Source of the DNA: Bog-756 sp963727075
Lineage (GTDB): Bacteria > Actinomycetota > Acidimicrobiia > Acidimicrobiales > RAAP-2
DNA: 64,000 bases
NCBI GenBank assembly: GCA_963727075.1
Contig: CAVSET010000006.1
Span: 868,001-932,000, forward strand
Direction: 5' to 3'
Numbering within the stretch: position 1 is the stretch's first letter; every line of letters starts with the position of its first letter. The translations under genes were made by a program, and so were the position numbers. This document shows positions 18,190 to 27,335 of the stretch, one piece after another. The notes under the pieces are model-generated. The model was given only the letters and a program-made list of their open reading frames with translations, had not been told where the DNA came from and searched no databases.

Positions 18190-19248
18190 TCAGCGCAGGG
18201 ACTGGGCCTCGGCCCGCACTCGGGTGTCGTCCAGGTTTCCCTCGACGGGACGCCCGGGAGCCCGCCCCGCCACCGGGTCGATCCACAGCCAGCGGGTGAG
18301 CCCGGCCGTGCGACCGCGGCCCGGCGGCCACAAGTCCGGGGAGCCCGGTCGGGCCACCATGACCTGGAGCGCGGAGCCGATGCCCGGGGGGTAGCGCACC
18401 ACCGACGCGGCGCGCTGGTCGGCCGAGAACTCCCGCCCCGGACCGACCAGGGAACGGACCTGCTCGGCCGCCCGCTCCACCCCGACCAGGGCGGACCACG
18501 GGGCCAAGGCCACCACCGCCAATCCGGCGAGCACGGTGTCGCGGCGCTTGACGTGCACCAGCTCGTGGGCCAGCACTCCTTCCAGCTGCACCAGCGACAG
18601 CGACGACTCGAGGGCGGACGTCACGACCAGGTAAGCCGTGGACGGGTCGCGCCCCACGGTCATGGCGTTGGGAACCCCGTGGTCGACGACGAAGATGGCC
18701 GGGCGGGGCAGGCCCATGGAGGCGCAAAGGCCGTCGACCAGGTTGTGCAGGCGAGGGTGCCGGTCCTCGTCGCTTGGCCGTCCGCCCACCGCTCGGACCA
18801 CCCGGGCCGGGGCCGACCGCCACGTCCACCAGCACATCCCCCCGGTGACCACCACCAGGGCGGCCGCCCCGACGACGGGCAAGCCGAGGAGTACGAGCAC
18901 CACCCCGACGACCACTCCGGGGACCAGCCCCACCAACAGAGCGATGGCCGCGGCCCGTCGGCGATTGTGGTGGGCCAGCCGGTCCTCACCGGCGTCGTTG
19001 CCCCGCTCGGCGATGACGGGCGCCGGAGTTCCGGCCGGGGCCGTCGGTCCGGAGTCCGGTGCGGGCGGCCGGCGCGGCGGCCGCCCGCCCCCCGATGCAC
19101 TCTTCGGCCTATTCCCCGACGGACTCTTCTGCCCGCTCCGAGACCTCGACCGGCCGGTGCCACCGCCCGGCCGCCCGCCGCCGGGCGGCCTCCCACCGTT
19201 GCGCTTTCGGTCGGGGCCCCGTTGGGGTTGCCCGCGGGATCCACTCAT
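18190..19248 (-). CDS. Membrane M48-family (HtpX-like) zinc metallopeptidase
   Basis: 352 aa. The N-terminal 90 residues are Arg/Gly/Pro-rich and disordered. Two membrane helices follow (about 101-120 and 122-142). The catalytic domain has VLAHELVHVKRRD with H228, E229 and H232. The third ligand is probably the Glu of REFSADQRAA (about 272). A long C-terminal region lacks further motifs. Probably a membrane-protein quality-control protease. It lies tail-to-tail with marR (16 bp) and upstream of nothing on its strand. Confidence 0.85.
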   Translation of the reverse strand: MSGSRGQPQRGPDRKRNGGRPPGGGRPGGGTGRSRSRSGQKSPSGNRPKSASGGGRPPRRPPAPDSGPTAPAGTPAPVIAERGNDAGEDRLAHHNRRRAAAIALLVGLVPGVVVGVVLVLLGLPVVGAAALVVVTGGMCWWTWRSAPARVVRAVGGRPSDEDRHPRLHNLVDGLCASMGLPRPAIFVVDHGVPNAMTVGRDPSTAYLVVTSALESSLSLVQLEGVLAHELVHVKRRDTVLAGLAVVALAPWSALVGVERAAEQVRSLVGPGREFSADQRAASVVRYPPGIGSALQVMVARPGSPDLWPPGRGRTAGLTRWLWIDPVAGRAPGRPVEGNLDDTRVRAEAQSLR

Positions 19249-19270
19249 GGTCCGAGCAGTGTAGGGCGTC

Positions 19271-20464
19271 TCAGCCTTTCGACCGGGCCACCACCAGGCG
19301 GTACCGACTCTCGTACCACTCGGCCAGGCGGTTCATCGACCAGTGCGAGGCCCAGGCCGACGCGGCGTCCAACCACGGCTCGGTGAGGGCCCGGCCCGCC
19401 GCGGCGTCAGCCTCGTCGGCCGTGACACCGGCCAGCGCCAGCGATCGGCCCAGCCGCTCCGCCAGCGCCTGCGGATCACCCGGCGGGAACAGCAGGGCGT
19501 GGCCGCCGGCCGCGTCCCGGTAGCCGGCGATGTCGCTCGCCACCACCACGGTGCGGGCCGCCATGGCCTCGAGGAGCACCATCCCGAACGACTCGCCGCC
19601 CCGCGAGGGGGCGCACAGCGCTCGGGCCGCCACCAATCGCCGAACCTTCTCCTCCTCGGAGAGAACGCCGAGCCACTCGACGTCGGCCGATGGGGGGTGG
19701 CGGCGCCTGAGGGCTGCCGTCTGCGGCCCGTCGCCGGCGACCCACAGCACCGGCGAGGCGCCCGCATCCCCGTCGGTGACGGGTCCGGCACGGAAGCGGA
19801 CGAACGCATCGAGCAGCACTCCCAATCCTTTGCGCTCCTCGTGGCGGCCGAGGAACAGCAGGGCGGGCCGCTCGGTTGGCCACGGCTGCACTGTCCGGAA
19901 CGAGTCCATGTCGACCCCGTTGAAGCAGACCTCATAGGTGCCCCCGATCGCCTCGAAGGCAGTGGCCCGGGCGGCGTCGGAGACGGCACAACGAAGCTCG
20001 AGCCGCCGGGCCAGGCGCTGGGTGATGGGGCGCAATGCGGAGTAGAGCATGCTCCTTCCACTGCGGTGGAACGTAGCCACCACGGGTGGAAGGTGTCGAG
20101 CGGCCAGGAGCGCGTAGGGGAGGCCGGGCGCGAACGGCTCGTGCACGTGCACGACGTCGAACCCCCCCGACCGGAGCACCCGAAGGGAGCGCACCACCGC
20201 CGGGACCGAGCGCGTGACCGGGGCCACCGAGCCGTTGGCCGGCAAGGACACCGCCCGGCCGGTCGAGACCAGGTCGGCACCGGACGGGATGTCGGCGGTG
20301 GACTCCACCGGGGCAAAGACGGTGATGCGGTGGCCACGCCGCTCGAGTGCACGGGCCAGGCCGACGACCTGTCCCTGGACGCCGCCCGGTCGGGACAGGC
20401 TGTAGGGACAGACCAGAGCGACCCGGAGCGACGTCGGTTCCCCCGGCTCCGCCTTCTCGGCCAA
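19271..20464 (-). CDS. pimA: GT4 glycosyltransferase, probable phosphatidylinositol mannosyltransferase PimA
   Basis: Catalyses the first mannosylation of phosphatidyl-myo-inositol at the inner membrane face. The 397-aa GT-B fold shows VALVCPYSLSRPGGVQGQVVGLARAL (PimA-like N-terminus), NGSVAPVTR, VVHVHEPFAPGLP, VATFHRSG, LFLGRHEERKGLGVLLDAF and the C-terminal GGESFGMVLLEAMAARTVVVASD, with the E-x7-E element. The patA-pimA neighbourhood matches Mycobacterium Rv2611c-Rv2610c. It starts 4 nt after the diguanylate cyclase stop, so the two are translationally coupled. Substrate specificity is inferred from synteny. Confidence 0.85.
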   Translation of the reverse strand: MAEKAEPGEPTSLRVALVCPYSLSRPGGVQGQVVGLARALERRGHRITVFAPVESTADIPSGADLVSTGRAVSLPANGSVAPVTRSVPAVVRSLRVLRSGGFDVVHVHEPFAPGLPYALLAARHLPPVVATFHRSGRSMLYSALRPITQRLARRLELRCAVSDAARATAFEAIGGTYEVCFNGVDMDSFRTVQPWPTERPALLFLGRHEERKGLGVLLDAFVRFRAGPVTDGDAGASPVLWVAGDGPQTAALRRRHPPSADVEWLGVLSEEEKVRRLVAARALCAPSRGGESFGMVLLEAMAARTVVVASDIAGYRDAAGGHALLFPPGDPQALAERLGRSLALAGVTADEADAAAGRALTEPWLDAASAWASHWSMNRLAEWYESRYRLVVARSKG

Positions 20465-20468
20465 TCGG

Positions 20469-22340
20469 TCAGTCCGATGCGGAGCGGCGCTGACGGCGCC
20501 GGGTCCACTTGACCCCGTACATGGCGTCGTCCGCCCGGCTCAACAGCTTCGAGGGGTCGGTGTCGGGGTTGTCGACGAAGACACCTCCGACCGAGGCCAG
20601 CACGGTCAGCGTGCGACCGTCGATCCGGTACGGCCGGGCCAGCGCGGTGGCGATACGGTCCTTGATACGGAGCATCTCATCCTCACCGCTCTCGATGTCG
20701 CACACCACAACGAACTCATCCCCTCCCAGGCGGGCGACGGTGTCCGAAGGCCTCACGGTGGCGGTCAGGCGGCGGGCCACCGCGACCAGCATGTCGTCAC
20801 CCACGTCGTGGCCGAGCACGTCGTTGATCTCCTTGAAGTCGTCGAGATCCAGGAGGAAGACAGCGACTCCCTCGTCACCACCGGCCGTCGACCACGATCC
20901 CTCGTCACCGAGGGGCGCTCTCACCGGGGTGCGCTGGGCCATCCGGTCGATGGCCTGCTGCAACCGCTCGGCCAGCAGGGTGCGGTTGGCCAGGCCGGTC
21001 AACGGGTCGTGGAGCGCCAGCTCGGCCAGTCGTTCCTCGTTGAGCTTCTGCTCGGTGACGTCGTGCATGGCCACCACCGCGCCGAGCATCCACCCCTCGT
21101 CGTCGACCAGGGCCTGGCCGTTCACGCTGACCTTGCGCCGCTCACCGGCTCCCGACTCCAGCACGATCTCCACCTCACGGACGGGTTCACCCGACATGGC
21201 CCGAATCAACGGGTTCTCCCGCTGCGCCATCGGTGACCCGTCGGGATGGCGGAGTCCCTGGTCGGAGGGGATCTCACCGATCGGGTCCGAACCGTCGGGG
21301 AGCCCGTGGAGCCTCCGGGCGGACGGGTTGAAGACGGTGATCCTCCCTTCGGCGTCGCAGGCGACGATGCCCTCCTCCAGCGTGTCCAGGAGGACCTGGA
21401 GGAATTGTTCCTCCCGGCGAAGCTCGGCCGCCGCCTGGCGGGCTGTCGTGATATCGCTGAACGAGGCCACCGCGCCTCGTATGGTGCCGTCGATGTCCCG
21501 CATGGCCTGGGCGTTGGCCCTGACCCACATGGAGGGTCGGTCCCTCCGCCGGATGCCGACCACCACGCCGACCGAGCGTCGTCCCCCGCCCAGGCTCGTC
21601 GCGATCGGATGGTCCTGGACCTCGATCTCATCGCCCTCGGCGTCGATGAGCTCGAGCCCGAGGGACCGGGCCCCGGCCAGCAGGTCCTCGAGACGACGGC
21701 CGAGGATGCGCACCCTGGGTGACTCGAACATCACCTCGAAGGCTTCGTTGACCCGGACCACGGTGCCTGCGGCGTCGACGATCATCACCCCGTCGGTCAA
21801 GGACTCGATGATGGTGGCCTGCCGATGGTCGACGTCACGGATCCGCTGCTCGAGGCGCTTGCTCTCGCTGACGTCCCGCAGGTTGACCACCACGCCGCCG
21901 ATGGGGTCGTGAAGGTGGTTGGCCGCCACGACGTCGAGGTCGAGCGGCCGGCCGTCCGCTCGGACCGTGCACATCTCGAGGGACACCGAAAGCCGGCGGC
22001 GGGCCACCAGGTCGTCGAAGAGGGCCCGCACCTGGCCGACGCTCTCCGGGTCGAACAGGGAGAAGGCATCCAGCCCCACGACGTGGCTGATGTCGTAGCC
22101 GAACAGCCGCTTGGCTGACGCACTGACGAAGACGAAGCGGCCCGACTCGTCGAGAACGGCCACGACGTCGAATTCATGCTCCCCGAGGGAGTGGAAGCGG
22201 GGCTCACCGGCGGAGACGGGGCCGCCGTTCCCGAGATCCGGTACCGGCACCCGGGCGGGGGGCAACGCCTGGTCGTCCCCGAGGACCGACGACCCGAACA
22301 GCTCGAAGTCGGGAAGGGACCGGCTCTCGAACTTGGTCAT
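20469..22340 (-). CDS. Triple-PAS diguanylate cyclase inside the PIM operon
   Basis: Makes cyclic di-GMP from GTP. Three PAS domains (about 45-165, 170-290 and 305-425), each with a trailing PAC-type segment, precede a GGDEF domain (about 440-610). Active-site ARLGGDEFVVV has GGDEF at 539-543. The I-site RPSD at 530-533 lies exactly five residues before it, so product inhibition is expected. No membrane segment or EAL domain is seen, so it is a cytoplasmic sensor; the PAS ligand is unknown. Its ATG overlaps the patA stop (ATGA) and its stop is 4 nt from pimA. Confidence 0.93.
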   Translation of the reverse strand: MTKFESRSLPDFELFGSSVLGDDQALPPARVPVPDLGNGGPVSAGEPRFHSLGEHEFDVVAVLDESGRFVFVSASAKRLFGYDISHVVGLDAFSLFDPESVGQVRALFDDLVARRRLSVSLEMCTVRADGRPLDLDVVAANHLHDPIGGVVVNLRDVSESKRLEQRIRDVDHRQATIIESLTDGVMIVDAAGTVVRVNEAFEVMFESPRVRILGRRLEDLLAGARSLGLELIDAEGDEIEVQDHPIATSLGGGRRSVGVVVGIRRRDRPSMWVRANAQAMRDIDGTIRGAVASFSDITTARQAAAELRREEQFLQVLLDTLEEGIVACDAEGRITVFNPSARRLHGLPDGSDPIGEIPSDQGLRHPDGSPMAQRENPLIRAMSGEPVREVEIVLESGAGERRKVSVNGQALVDDEGWMLGAVVAMHDVTEQKLNEERLAELALHDPLTGLANRTLLAERLQQAIDRMAQRTPVRAPLGDEGSWSTAGGDEGVAVFLLDLDDFKEINDVLGHDVGDDMLVAVARRLTATVRPSDTVARLGGDEFVVVCDIESGEDEMLRIKDRIATALARPYRIDGRTLTVLASVGGVFVDNPDTDPSKLLSRADDAMYGVKWTRRRQRRSASD

Positions 22341-23236
22341 GCCGGATCCTCAGGGCGGTCGACCGACCACAGCGGTTGGAAGACGTGCCACTGTTCGGGG
22401 GCGCGCCGGATCCATCCCTCGAATCGGTGGGCGATCTCCTGGGTGATGCGGGAGACGTCCGAGCGCAGGGAACCCTGCCGGGTGGTGTCGATGGGCGGGT
22501 CGACGAAGGCGCGGTGGTCGCTCCCCGGTCCGCTGTAGACGACACCGGTCACCAGGGTGGCGCCGGTGCGGAGCGCCAGGGTGGCCGGCCCGGCCGGCAT
22601 GGTCGTCTTCTCGCCGAAGAATTCGACGTCGACGCCCGTCCCGGCGAGGTCGCGGTCGCTCAGCAGCCCGACCAGGCGGCCGCGTCGCAGGGTGGAGATG
22701 ATGGCGCTCCCCGACGAGGAGTCGAGCGGGATGATGGTCAACCCCATACTGGACCGCTGCTCGACGAAGAATTCGAAGAGCTCCGCCGGCTCGATCCGTT
22801 CGGCCACCGAGGTCATCGGCAGGTCCTGCCTGGCCAAAAATGCGCCCCCATACTCCCAGCTCCCTACATGTGGCAGTGCCATGATCACGCCGTTGCCGGC
22901 CGCGATCCCCTCCACTAGATACCGCAGACCCTGGACGAACGTCCGCTGCTCCACCTCGGCAGGCGAAGTGCTCCCGAGCCGGGCCCCTTCGACCCAGTAC
23001 CGAGCGTAGGCCCGAAACGAACGGCGTGCCCATCGGTCGAGCACCGCCGCGTCATCGACGTCCCCGTCCAGCACTCTCCGCAAGTTGTTGGTCACCATCC
23101 GTCGGTGCTCATGGCGCACCCGGAACAGCACCTCGCCGACCACGTTGGCCACACCGTGGGCCACCGGCTCGGGCAGCACGGCCAGGCCGCGACTCAATGA
23201 GGTATAGGTCCGGAAGACCACCTGGTCCTTGGTCAC
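22337..23236 (-). CDS. patA: Lysophospholipid acyltransferase-like protein, probable PatA
   Basis: LpxL/HtrB-superfamily acyltransferase (299 aa). In mycobacteria PatA acylates PIM at the 6-position of mannose on the cytoplasmic membrane face. The active-site motif is LPHVGSWEYGG (H-x4-E), followed by LVGLLSDRDLAGTG and GPATLALRTGATLVTGVVY, as in the family. It lies between pgsA and pimA as in Rv2612c-Rv2610c. A 37-bp gap separates it from pgsA. Acyl specificity is inferred. Confidence 0.87.
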   Translation of the reverse strand: MTKDQVVFRTYTSLSRGLAVLPEPVAHGVANVVGEVLFRVRHEHRRMVTNNLRRVLDGDVDDAAVLDRWARRSFRAYARYWVEGARLGSTSPAEVEQRTFVQGLRYLVEGIAAGNGVIMALPHVGSWEYGGAFLARQDLPMTSVAERIEPAELFEFFVEQRSSMGLTIIPLDSSSGSAIISTLRRGRLVGLLSDRDLAGTGVDVEFFGEKTTMPAGPATLALRTGATLVTGVVYSGPGSDHRAFVDPPIDTTRQGSLRSDVSRITQEIAHRFEGWIRRAPEQWHVFQPLWSVDRPEDPA

Positions 23237-23273
23237 GCGCCCTCGTGCTCCCTCGCGTCCGCCGCCGAGAGGC

Positions 23274-24056
23274 TCAGGAGTGGCGTCGGCCGGCGCGCTG
23301 GCGGATGCCCTGGCGCGCTTGCCGGGCGCGCCAGGTCCTTCCGGACCGACTGGCCAGCTCGCCCTGGCGGCGAGCCCGCCAACGCGACGGGGACGTCGAG
23401 ACGCGGCGGCCGCCGGACCGCGCCGTACTCCGGGCCCGGCGGTGCCGCCGGGGCACGGTCGCCGCCTCGGGTGGTTCGGCCAGCCGCCAGACCTTGACGA
23501 AGCGGCTGAACGCGGTGACCAGAGTGAGGCCCAGCATGGCCCAGAGGACAGGGACCAGAAGAACCGCGGAGAGGAAGCCCACCCCGAGCAGGATCATCCG
23601 CTCGGCCCGCTCCATCAGGCCCCCGCGAGCGGAGATGCCGAGCGACTCGGCCTTGGCCCGCTGGTACGAGACGAGCGAGGTGGCGCCCAGCACGGCGAAG
23701 GGAAGCAAGACGAGATGGCCGGGGTGGGTCGAGACCAGGTACCAGGCCACGCCGCCGAGGATCAGGGCATCGGCCACTCGGTCGGTCACCGAGTCGAAGA
23801 AGGCACCCCGTACCGAGGCCGTCCCGGACGCCTTGGCCACCGGGCCGTCCAACAGATCGTGCATCCCGGTGAGGATGAGCAACAGGATGGCCACATGGAG
23901 ATGGCCGGTGGCCACCGCCACCGCCGTCGCCGTGGCGGAGATGAGACCGGTCGCGGTGAGCATGTCGGCCGTCACACCGAGCCGCTGCAGCCGGCGCCCG
24001 ACCGGACCGGTGCTCCGGTCCACGGCGCCGCGCCATCGCCCGTCAAACATGGCCAT
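23274..24056 (-). CDS. pgsA: CDP-alcohol phosphatidyltransferase (PI-phosphate synthase type)
   Basis: Membrane enzyme condensing CDP-diacylglycerol with an inositol phosphate, the lipid that PimA mannosylates. The active-site signature runs D67-x2-D70-G71-x2-A74-x9-G84-x3-D88-x3-D92. The usual Arg after A74 is Lys (DGPVAK). Several hydrophobic helices follow. The last 60 residues are strongly basic (RARRQGELASRSGRTWRARQ) and atypical, perhaps cytoplasmic. Order with patA and pimA supports the assignment to PIM synthesis rather than phosphatidylglycerol synthesis. Confidence 0.88.
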   Translation of the reverse strand: MAMFDGRWRGAVDRSTGPVGRRLQRLGVTADMLTATGLISATATAVAVATGHLHVAILLLILTGMHDLLDGPVAKASGTASVRGAFFDSVTDRVADALILGGVAWYLVSTHPGHLVLLPFAVLGATSLVSYQRAKAESLGISARGGLMERAERMILLGVGFLSAVLLVPVLWAMLGLTLVTAFSRFVKVWRLAEPPEAATVPRRHRRARSTARSGGRRVSTSPSRWRARRQGELASRSGRTWRARQARQGIRQRAGRRHS

Positions 24057-24149
24057 TCCTCCAGAGGGATCGCCCCGACCCTACCATCTGCTTGCTGGAG
24101 TTAACACCACCTCGGAAGGGCGGGGTCTTGTCAACGAGGAGGCCGGGCC

Positions 24150-24629
24150 CTACAGGGCCAGGGACTTAACCGGGGCCATGACGAGGGTCGGATCGGCCCT
24201 CCAGTCGACCCCGGGGACGTCGATGTACAGCTCGATCTCGTTGCCGTCGGGATCAAGGACGTAGAGGCTGTGGGTGACCGTGTGGTCGCTGGCCCCGACG
24301 ATGGTGACCCCGGCCTCCTGCAGCCGGGCCAGGGCCTCGCGCAGCTCCTCGTCGGTGTCCCCCACCTTGAGGCCGAAGTGGTAGAGGCCGGTATGCCGCC
24401 CCCGGGGCGGAGGGGCCGCCCCGTCACCCACCTCGATGAGGAGGAGCTCATGGTGGGTGCGCCCCGAGGTGAAGGCGGCCACCGGGGCGCCGGGCACCTC
24501 AGGGAAGGCGGGCGGCCACCCCAGCAGGTCGCCGTAGAAGGCCGCCGACCTCTCGAGATCCCTCACGTAGAGCACCAGGTGCCCGAGCTCCTTCACCTGC
24601 ACGAGCCGTTCCTCCCTTCCCTCCACCAC
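24150..24629 (-). CDS. VOC-superfamily (glyoxalase/extradiol dioxygenase-like) protein
   Basis: Single vicinal-oxygen-chelate domain made of two betaalphabetabetabeta halves, 159 aa. Visible are ELGHLVLYVRDLERSAAFYGDLLGW, HHELLLIEVG, GLYHFGLKVGD and HTVTHSLYVLDPDGNEIELYID. His residues in strand 1 (GHLVLY) and H-x-F, plus a Glu in NEIELY, could bind a metal as in catechol 2,3-dioxygenase-like enzymes. Substrate unknown. It sits between HIT and pgsA in the operon, where mycobacteria have no such gene. The start may be an internal GTG near residue 12. Confidence 0.85.
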   Translation of the reverse strand: MVEGREERLVQVKELGHLVLYVRDLERSAAFYGDLLGWPPAFPEVPGAPVAAFTSGRTHHELLLIEVGDGAAPPPRGRHTGLYHFGLKVGDTDEELREALARLQEAGVTIVGASDHTVTHSLYVLDPDGNEIELYIDVPGVDWRADPTLVMAPVKSLAL

Positions 24630-24671
24630 GAGAACACCGACTGGCCGGGGTCGATTCCGATCCGTCCGGCA

Positions 24672-25208
24672 TCAACCGGGCCAGGCCCGATGGACGCGCT
24701 CCCAGGTGACGGCCAGCGTCTCGGGCAGGACCCGGGTCCCGGCCACCGCGGTCATGAAGTTGGTGTCGCCGTGCCAGCGAGGGACGGCATGGAGGTGAAC
24801 GTGCCGGGGGATACCGGCTCCGGCCGCCCGGCCGAGGTTCGCCCCCAGGTTGACCCCGTCCGGCCCGAGCGCCGCCTCCAGGGTCGACACCGCCCGGAGG
24901 AGAGCGGTCCACATCTCCGACCCCTCGTCATCGGAAAGCTCGGCCAGCGTGCCCACGTGTCGCACGGGCAGCACCATCAGATGCCCGCTGGCATAGGGGT
25001 AGGCATTGAGCACGGCGTAGCTCGCGGCCCCGACCCAGACGACACCGTTGTCAGCCGACGGCGGCCCACTGGCCGCGATTCGACAGAACACGCAGTGCTC
25101 CGGGTCGTCGACCACCGGCGAGTCGACCCCGCCGGCCGCCGCCTCGGCCGCTCCGACCGCGGTGACGTACTCCCCCCGCCAGCCTGCCCACAGATGGTCG
25201 AGGCTCAC
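24672..25208 (-). CDS. HIT-family nucleotide-binding protein (Ap4A phosphorylase-like)
   Basis: 178 aa. Active-site triad IPRHVHLHAVPRW (H-x-H-x-H). A zinc-type CVFCRI motif lies near the N-terminus, and NAYPYASGHLMVLPVRHVG is the nucleotide-binding strand. The mycobacterial orthologue at this locus (Rv2613c) degrades diadenosine tetraphosphate, which threonyl-tRNA synthetase can produce. The ATG at 25208 overlaps the thrS stop (ATGA), so the two are coupled. Confidence 0.92.
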   Translation of the reverse strand: MSLDHLWAGWRGEYVTAVGAAEAAAGGVDSPVVDDPEHCVFCRIAASGPPSADNGVVWVGAASYAVLNAYPYASGHLMVLPVRHVGTLAELSDDEGSEMWTALLRAVSTLEAALGPDGVNLGANLGRAAGAGIPRHVHLHAVPRWHGDTNFMTAVAGTRVLPETLAVTWERVHRAWPG

Positions 25209-27190
25209 GCTGGCTCGGGCGGGGTGCGCTCACCGATCTCGCGCTCGAGATGGTCCACGAAGTCGACCACCGCCACCCCGCGGTCGGGTCGCTCGCTGCC
25301 CCGCCGGTTGACTCCGACGGTGCCGGCACGGACGTCGTCGTCCCCCACCACCAGGATGTAGGGCACCTTCACGAGCTTGGCCTTGCGGATCCGGGCCTTC
25401 AGATGCTCGTCGGCGGGATCGACCGAGACCCGGGCCCCCACCGCGGCCAACCGGTCCGCCACCTTGTGGGCATAGGGCTCGTGATCGTCGCGCACTCCCA
25501 GCACGCGGACCTGCTCAGGGGCCAACCAGGTCGGCAAGGCACCGGCATAGTGCTCGAGGAGGATGGCGAAGAACCGCTCCACCGAGCCGAACAGGGCCCG
25601 ATGGATCATCACCGGCCGGTGGCGCCCGTTGTCGGCACCCACATAGTCGAGACCGAACCGGCCTGGCTCTTGGAAATCCAGCTGGATGGTCGACATCTGA
25701 TGGGTGCGTCCGATCGCATCCCGGGCCTGCACCGAGATCTTCGGGCCGTAGAAGGCGCCGCCACCCTCGTCCAGGACCACGTCGAGGTCCATGGCCAGGG
25801 CCACCGTCCGGAGGGCCTCGGTCGCATCGTCCCACTCCTCGGGGCCACCCACCGCCTTGCCCTCGGGTCGCGTCGACAGCTCGAGGTGGAAGTCGGTCAG
25901 CCCGAAGTCGCGCAGGACCGAGAGGACGAAGGACAGCGCGATCTGCACCTCGTGGCCGGCCTGCTCACGGGTGCAGAAGATGTGAGCGTCGTCCTGGGTC
26001 ATGCCTCGGACCCTGGTCAACCCGTGCACGACCCCCGAGAGCTCGTAGCGATAGACGGTGCCGAACTCGAAGAGCCGCAGCGGCAGCTCGCGGTAGGAGC
26101 GCTGCCGGCTCTTGAACACCAGGATGTGGAACGGGCAGTTCATGGGCTTCAGGTAGTACTGATGGCCCCCGTCCAGCTCCATGGGGGGGAACATCCCCTC
26201 GGCGAACCAGTCGAGGTGGCCCGAGGTCTCGAAGAGCCCGGACTTGGTGATGTGCGGGGTGTAGACGAACTCGTACCCGGCCGCCTCGTGACGCTGGCGC
26301 GAGTAGTCCTCGATCAGCCGGCGGACGATGCCACCCTTGGGATGGAAGATGGCCAGCCCCGACCCGATCTCCTCGGGAAACGAGAACAGATCGAGCTCCG
26401 CGCCGAGGCGCCGGTGGTCACGCCGCTCGGCCTCGGCAAGTCGGTGGAGGTGATCGGCCAAGGCCCGCTGCGACTCCCAGGCCGTGCCGTAGATGCGCTG
26501 GAGCTGTGGCTTGTGCTCGTCACCCCGCCAGTAGGCCCCGGCCACCCGCATCAGGGCGAAGTGACCGAGTCTCCCGGTCGAGGGCACGTGAGGCCCCCGG
26601 CACAGGTCGGTGAATGTCGGCGAGTTCCAGTAGGTCGAGACCGTCGGGTCGCCACTTCCGTTGGCCGCCGCATCCACCTCGTCCGAACCCGAACCGACCG
26701 CCTCGATGATCTCGCGCTTGAACGGCTGTCCGTCGAAGAGCGCCAGGCCCTCGTCGATGGTGTGCTCGTGCCGGATGAAGGGCTGGTTCTCGGCGACGAT
26801 CTCGCGCATGGTGGACTCGATGCGCTCGAGGTCCTCGTCGCTGAAGGTGGCTCCCCCGGGTAGTTCGAAGTCGTAGTAGAAGCCGTCCTCGATGACCGGC
26901 CCGATGGCGAAGTGGGCGCCCGGCCACAGCCGGAGCACGGCTTGGGCCAGGACGTGGGCGCTCGAATGGCGGAGGATGGCCCGCCCCGCCTCGGAATCGG
27001 CCGTGATCACGCTCACCTCCGCCCCGTCGGGCAGCGCGGCGCCGAGGTCGACCTGGTTCCCGTCGAAGGTGGCAGCCAGGGCCGCCCGGGCCAGGCGGGG
27101 GCCGATCGACTCGGCCAGTTGGTACGCGGTGGTGCCCTCGTCGAACTCCTTGGTCGAGCCGTCGGGAAGTCGGACGCTGACGCCAGCCAT
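25205..27190 (-). CDS. thrS: Threonyl-tRNA synthetase
   Basis: 661 aa. N-terminal TGS (about 1-62), editing/SAD domain (HSSAHVLAQAV, HEHTIDEGLALF), class II catalytic core (KPMNCPFHILVFKS with a zinc Cys, FGTVYRYELSGVVHGLTRVRGMTQDDAHIFC) and HGTP anticodon-binding domain (LAPEQVRVLGV). ATG 27190 is preceded by GAGAAAGGCA and starts MAGVSVRLPDGS, the family N-terminus. A longer frame to 27400 is rejected. The 145-bp leader shows no T-box consensus. Confidence 0.97.
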   Translation of the reverse strand: MAGVSVRLPDGSTKEFDEGTTAYQLAESIGPRLARAALAATFDGNQVDLGAALPDGAEVSVITADSEAGRAILRHSSAHVLAQAVLRLWPGAHFAIGPVIEDGFYYDFELPGGATFSDEDLERIESTMREIVAENQPFIRHEHTIDEGLALFDGQPFKREIIEAVGSGSDEVDAAANGSGDPTVSTYWNSPTFTDLCRGPHVPSTGRLGHFALMRVAGAYWRGDEHKPQLQRIYGTAWESQRALADHLHRLAEAERRDHRRLGAELDLFSFPEEIGSGLAIFHPKGGIVRRLIEDYSRQRHEAAGYEFVYTPHITKSGLFETSGHLDWFAEGMFPPMELDGGHQYYLKPMNCPFHILVFKSRQRSYRELPLRLFEFGTVYRYELSGVVHGLTRVRGMTQDDAHIFCTREQAGHEVQIALSFVLSVLRDFGLTDFHLELSTRPEGKAVGGPEEWDDATEALRTVALAMDLDVVLDEGGGAFYGPKISVQARDAIGRTHQMSTIQLDFQEPGRFGLDYVGADNGRHRPVMIHRALFGSVERFFAILLEHYAGALPTWLAPEQVRVLGVRDDHEPYAHKVADRLAAVGARVSVDPADEHLKARIRKAKLVKVPYILVVGDDDVRAGTVGVNRRGSERPDRGVAVVDFVDHLEREIGERTPPEPA

Positions 27191-27335
27191 GGGATTGCCT
27201 TTCTCGTCCGGTCGTGAGGATGGGCCGCCTACTCGGCGGCCACCCGTTGGCCGCCCCGGAGGCCGGGCCGAGCGCTGCCCGTTGCAGTCGGGGACCGGTC
27301 GCCCCGCTCCGGGGCAGCCGGGAGGACCGACGGGA

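Noticed and set aside
27191..27335. T-box or other aminoacyl-tRNA riboswitch upstream of thrS
   Set aside because: No T-box consensus or antiterminator-like hairpin was found in the leader.
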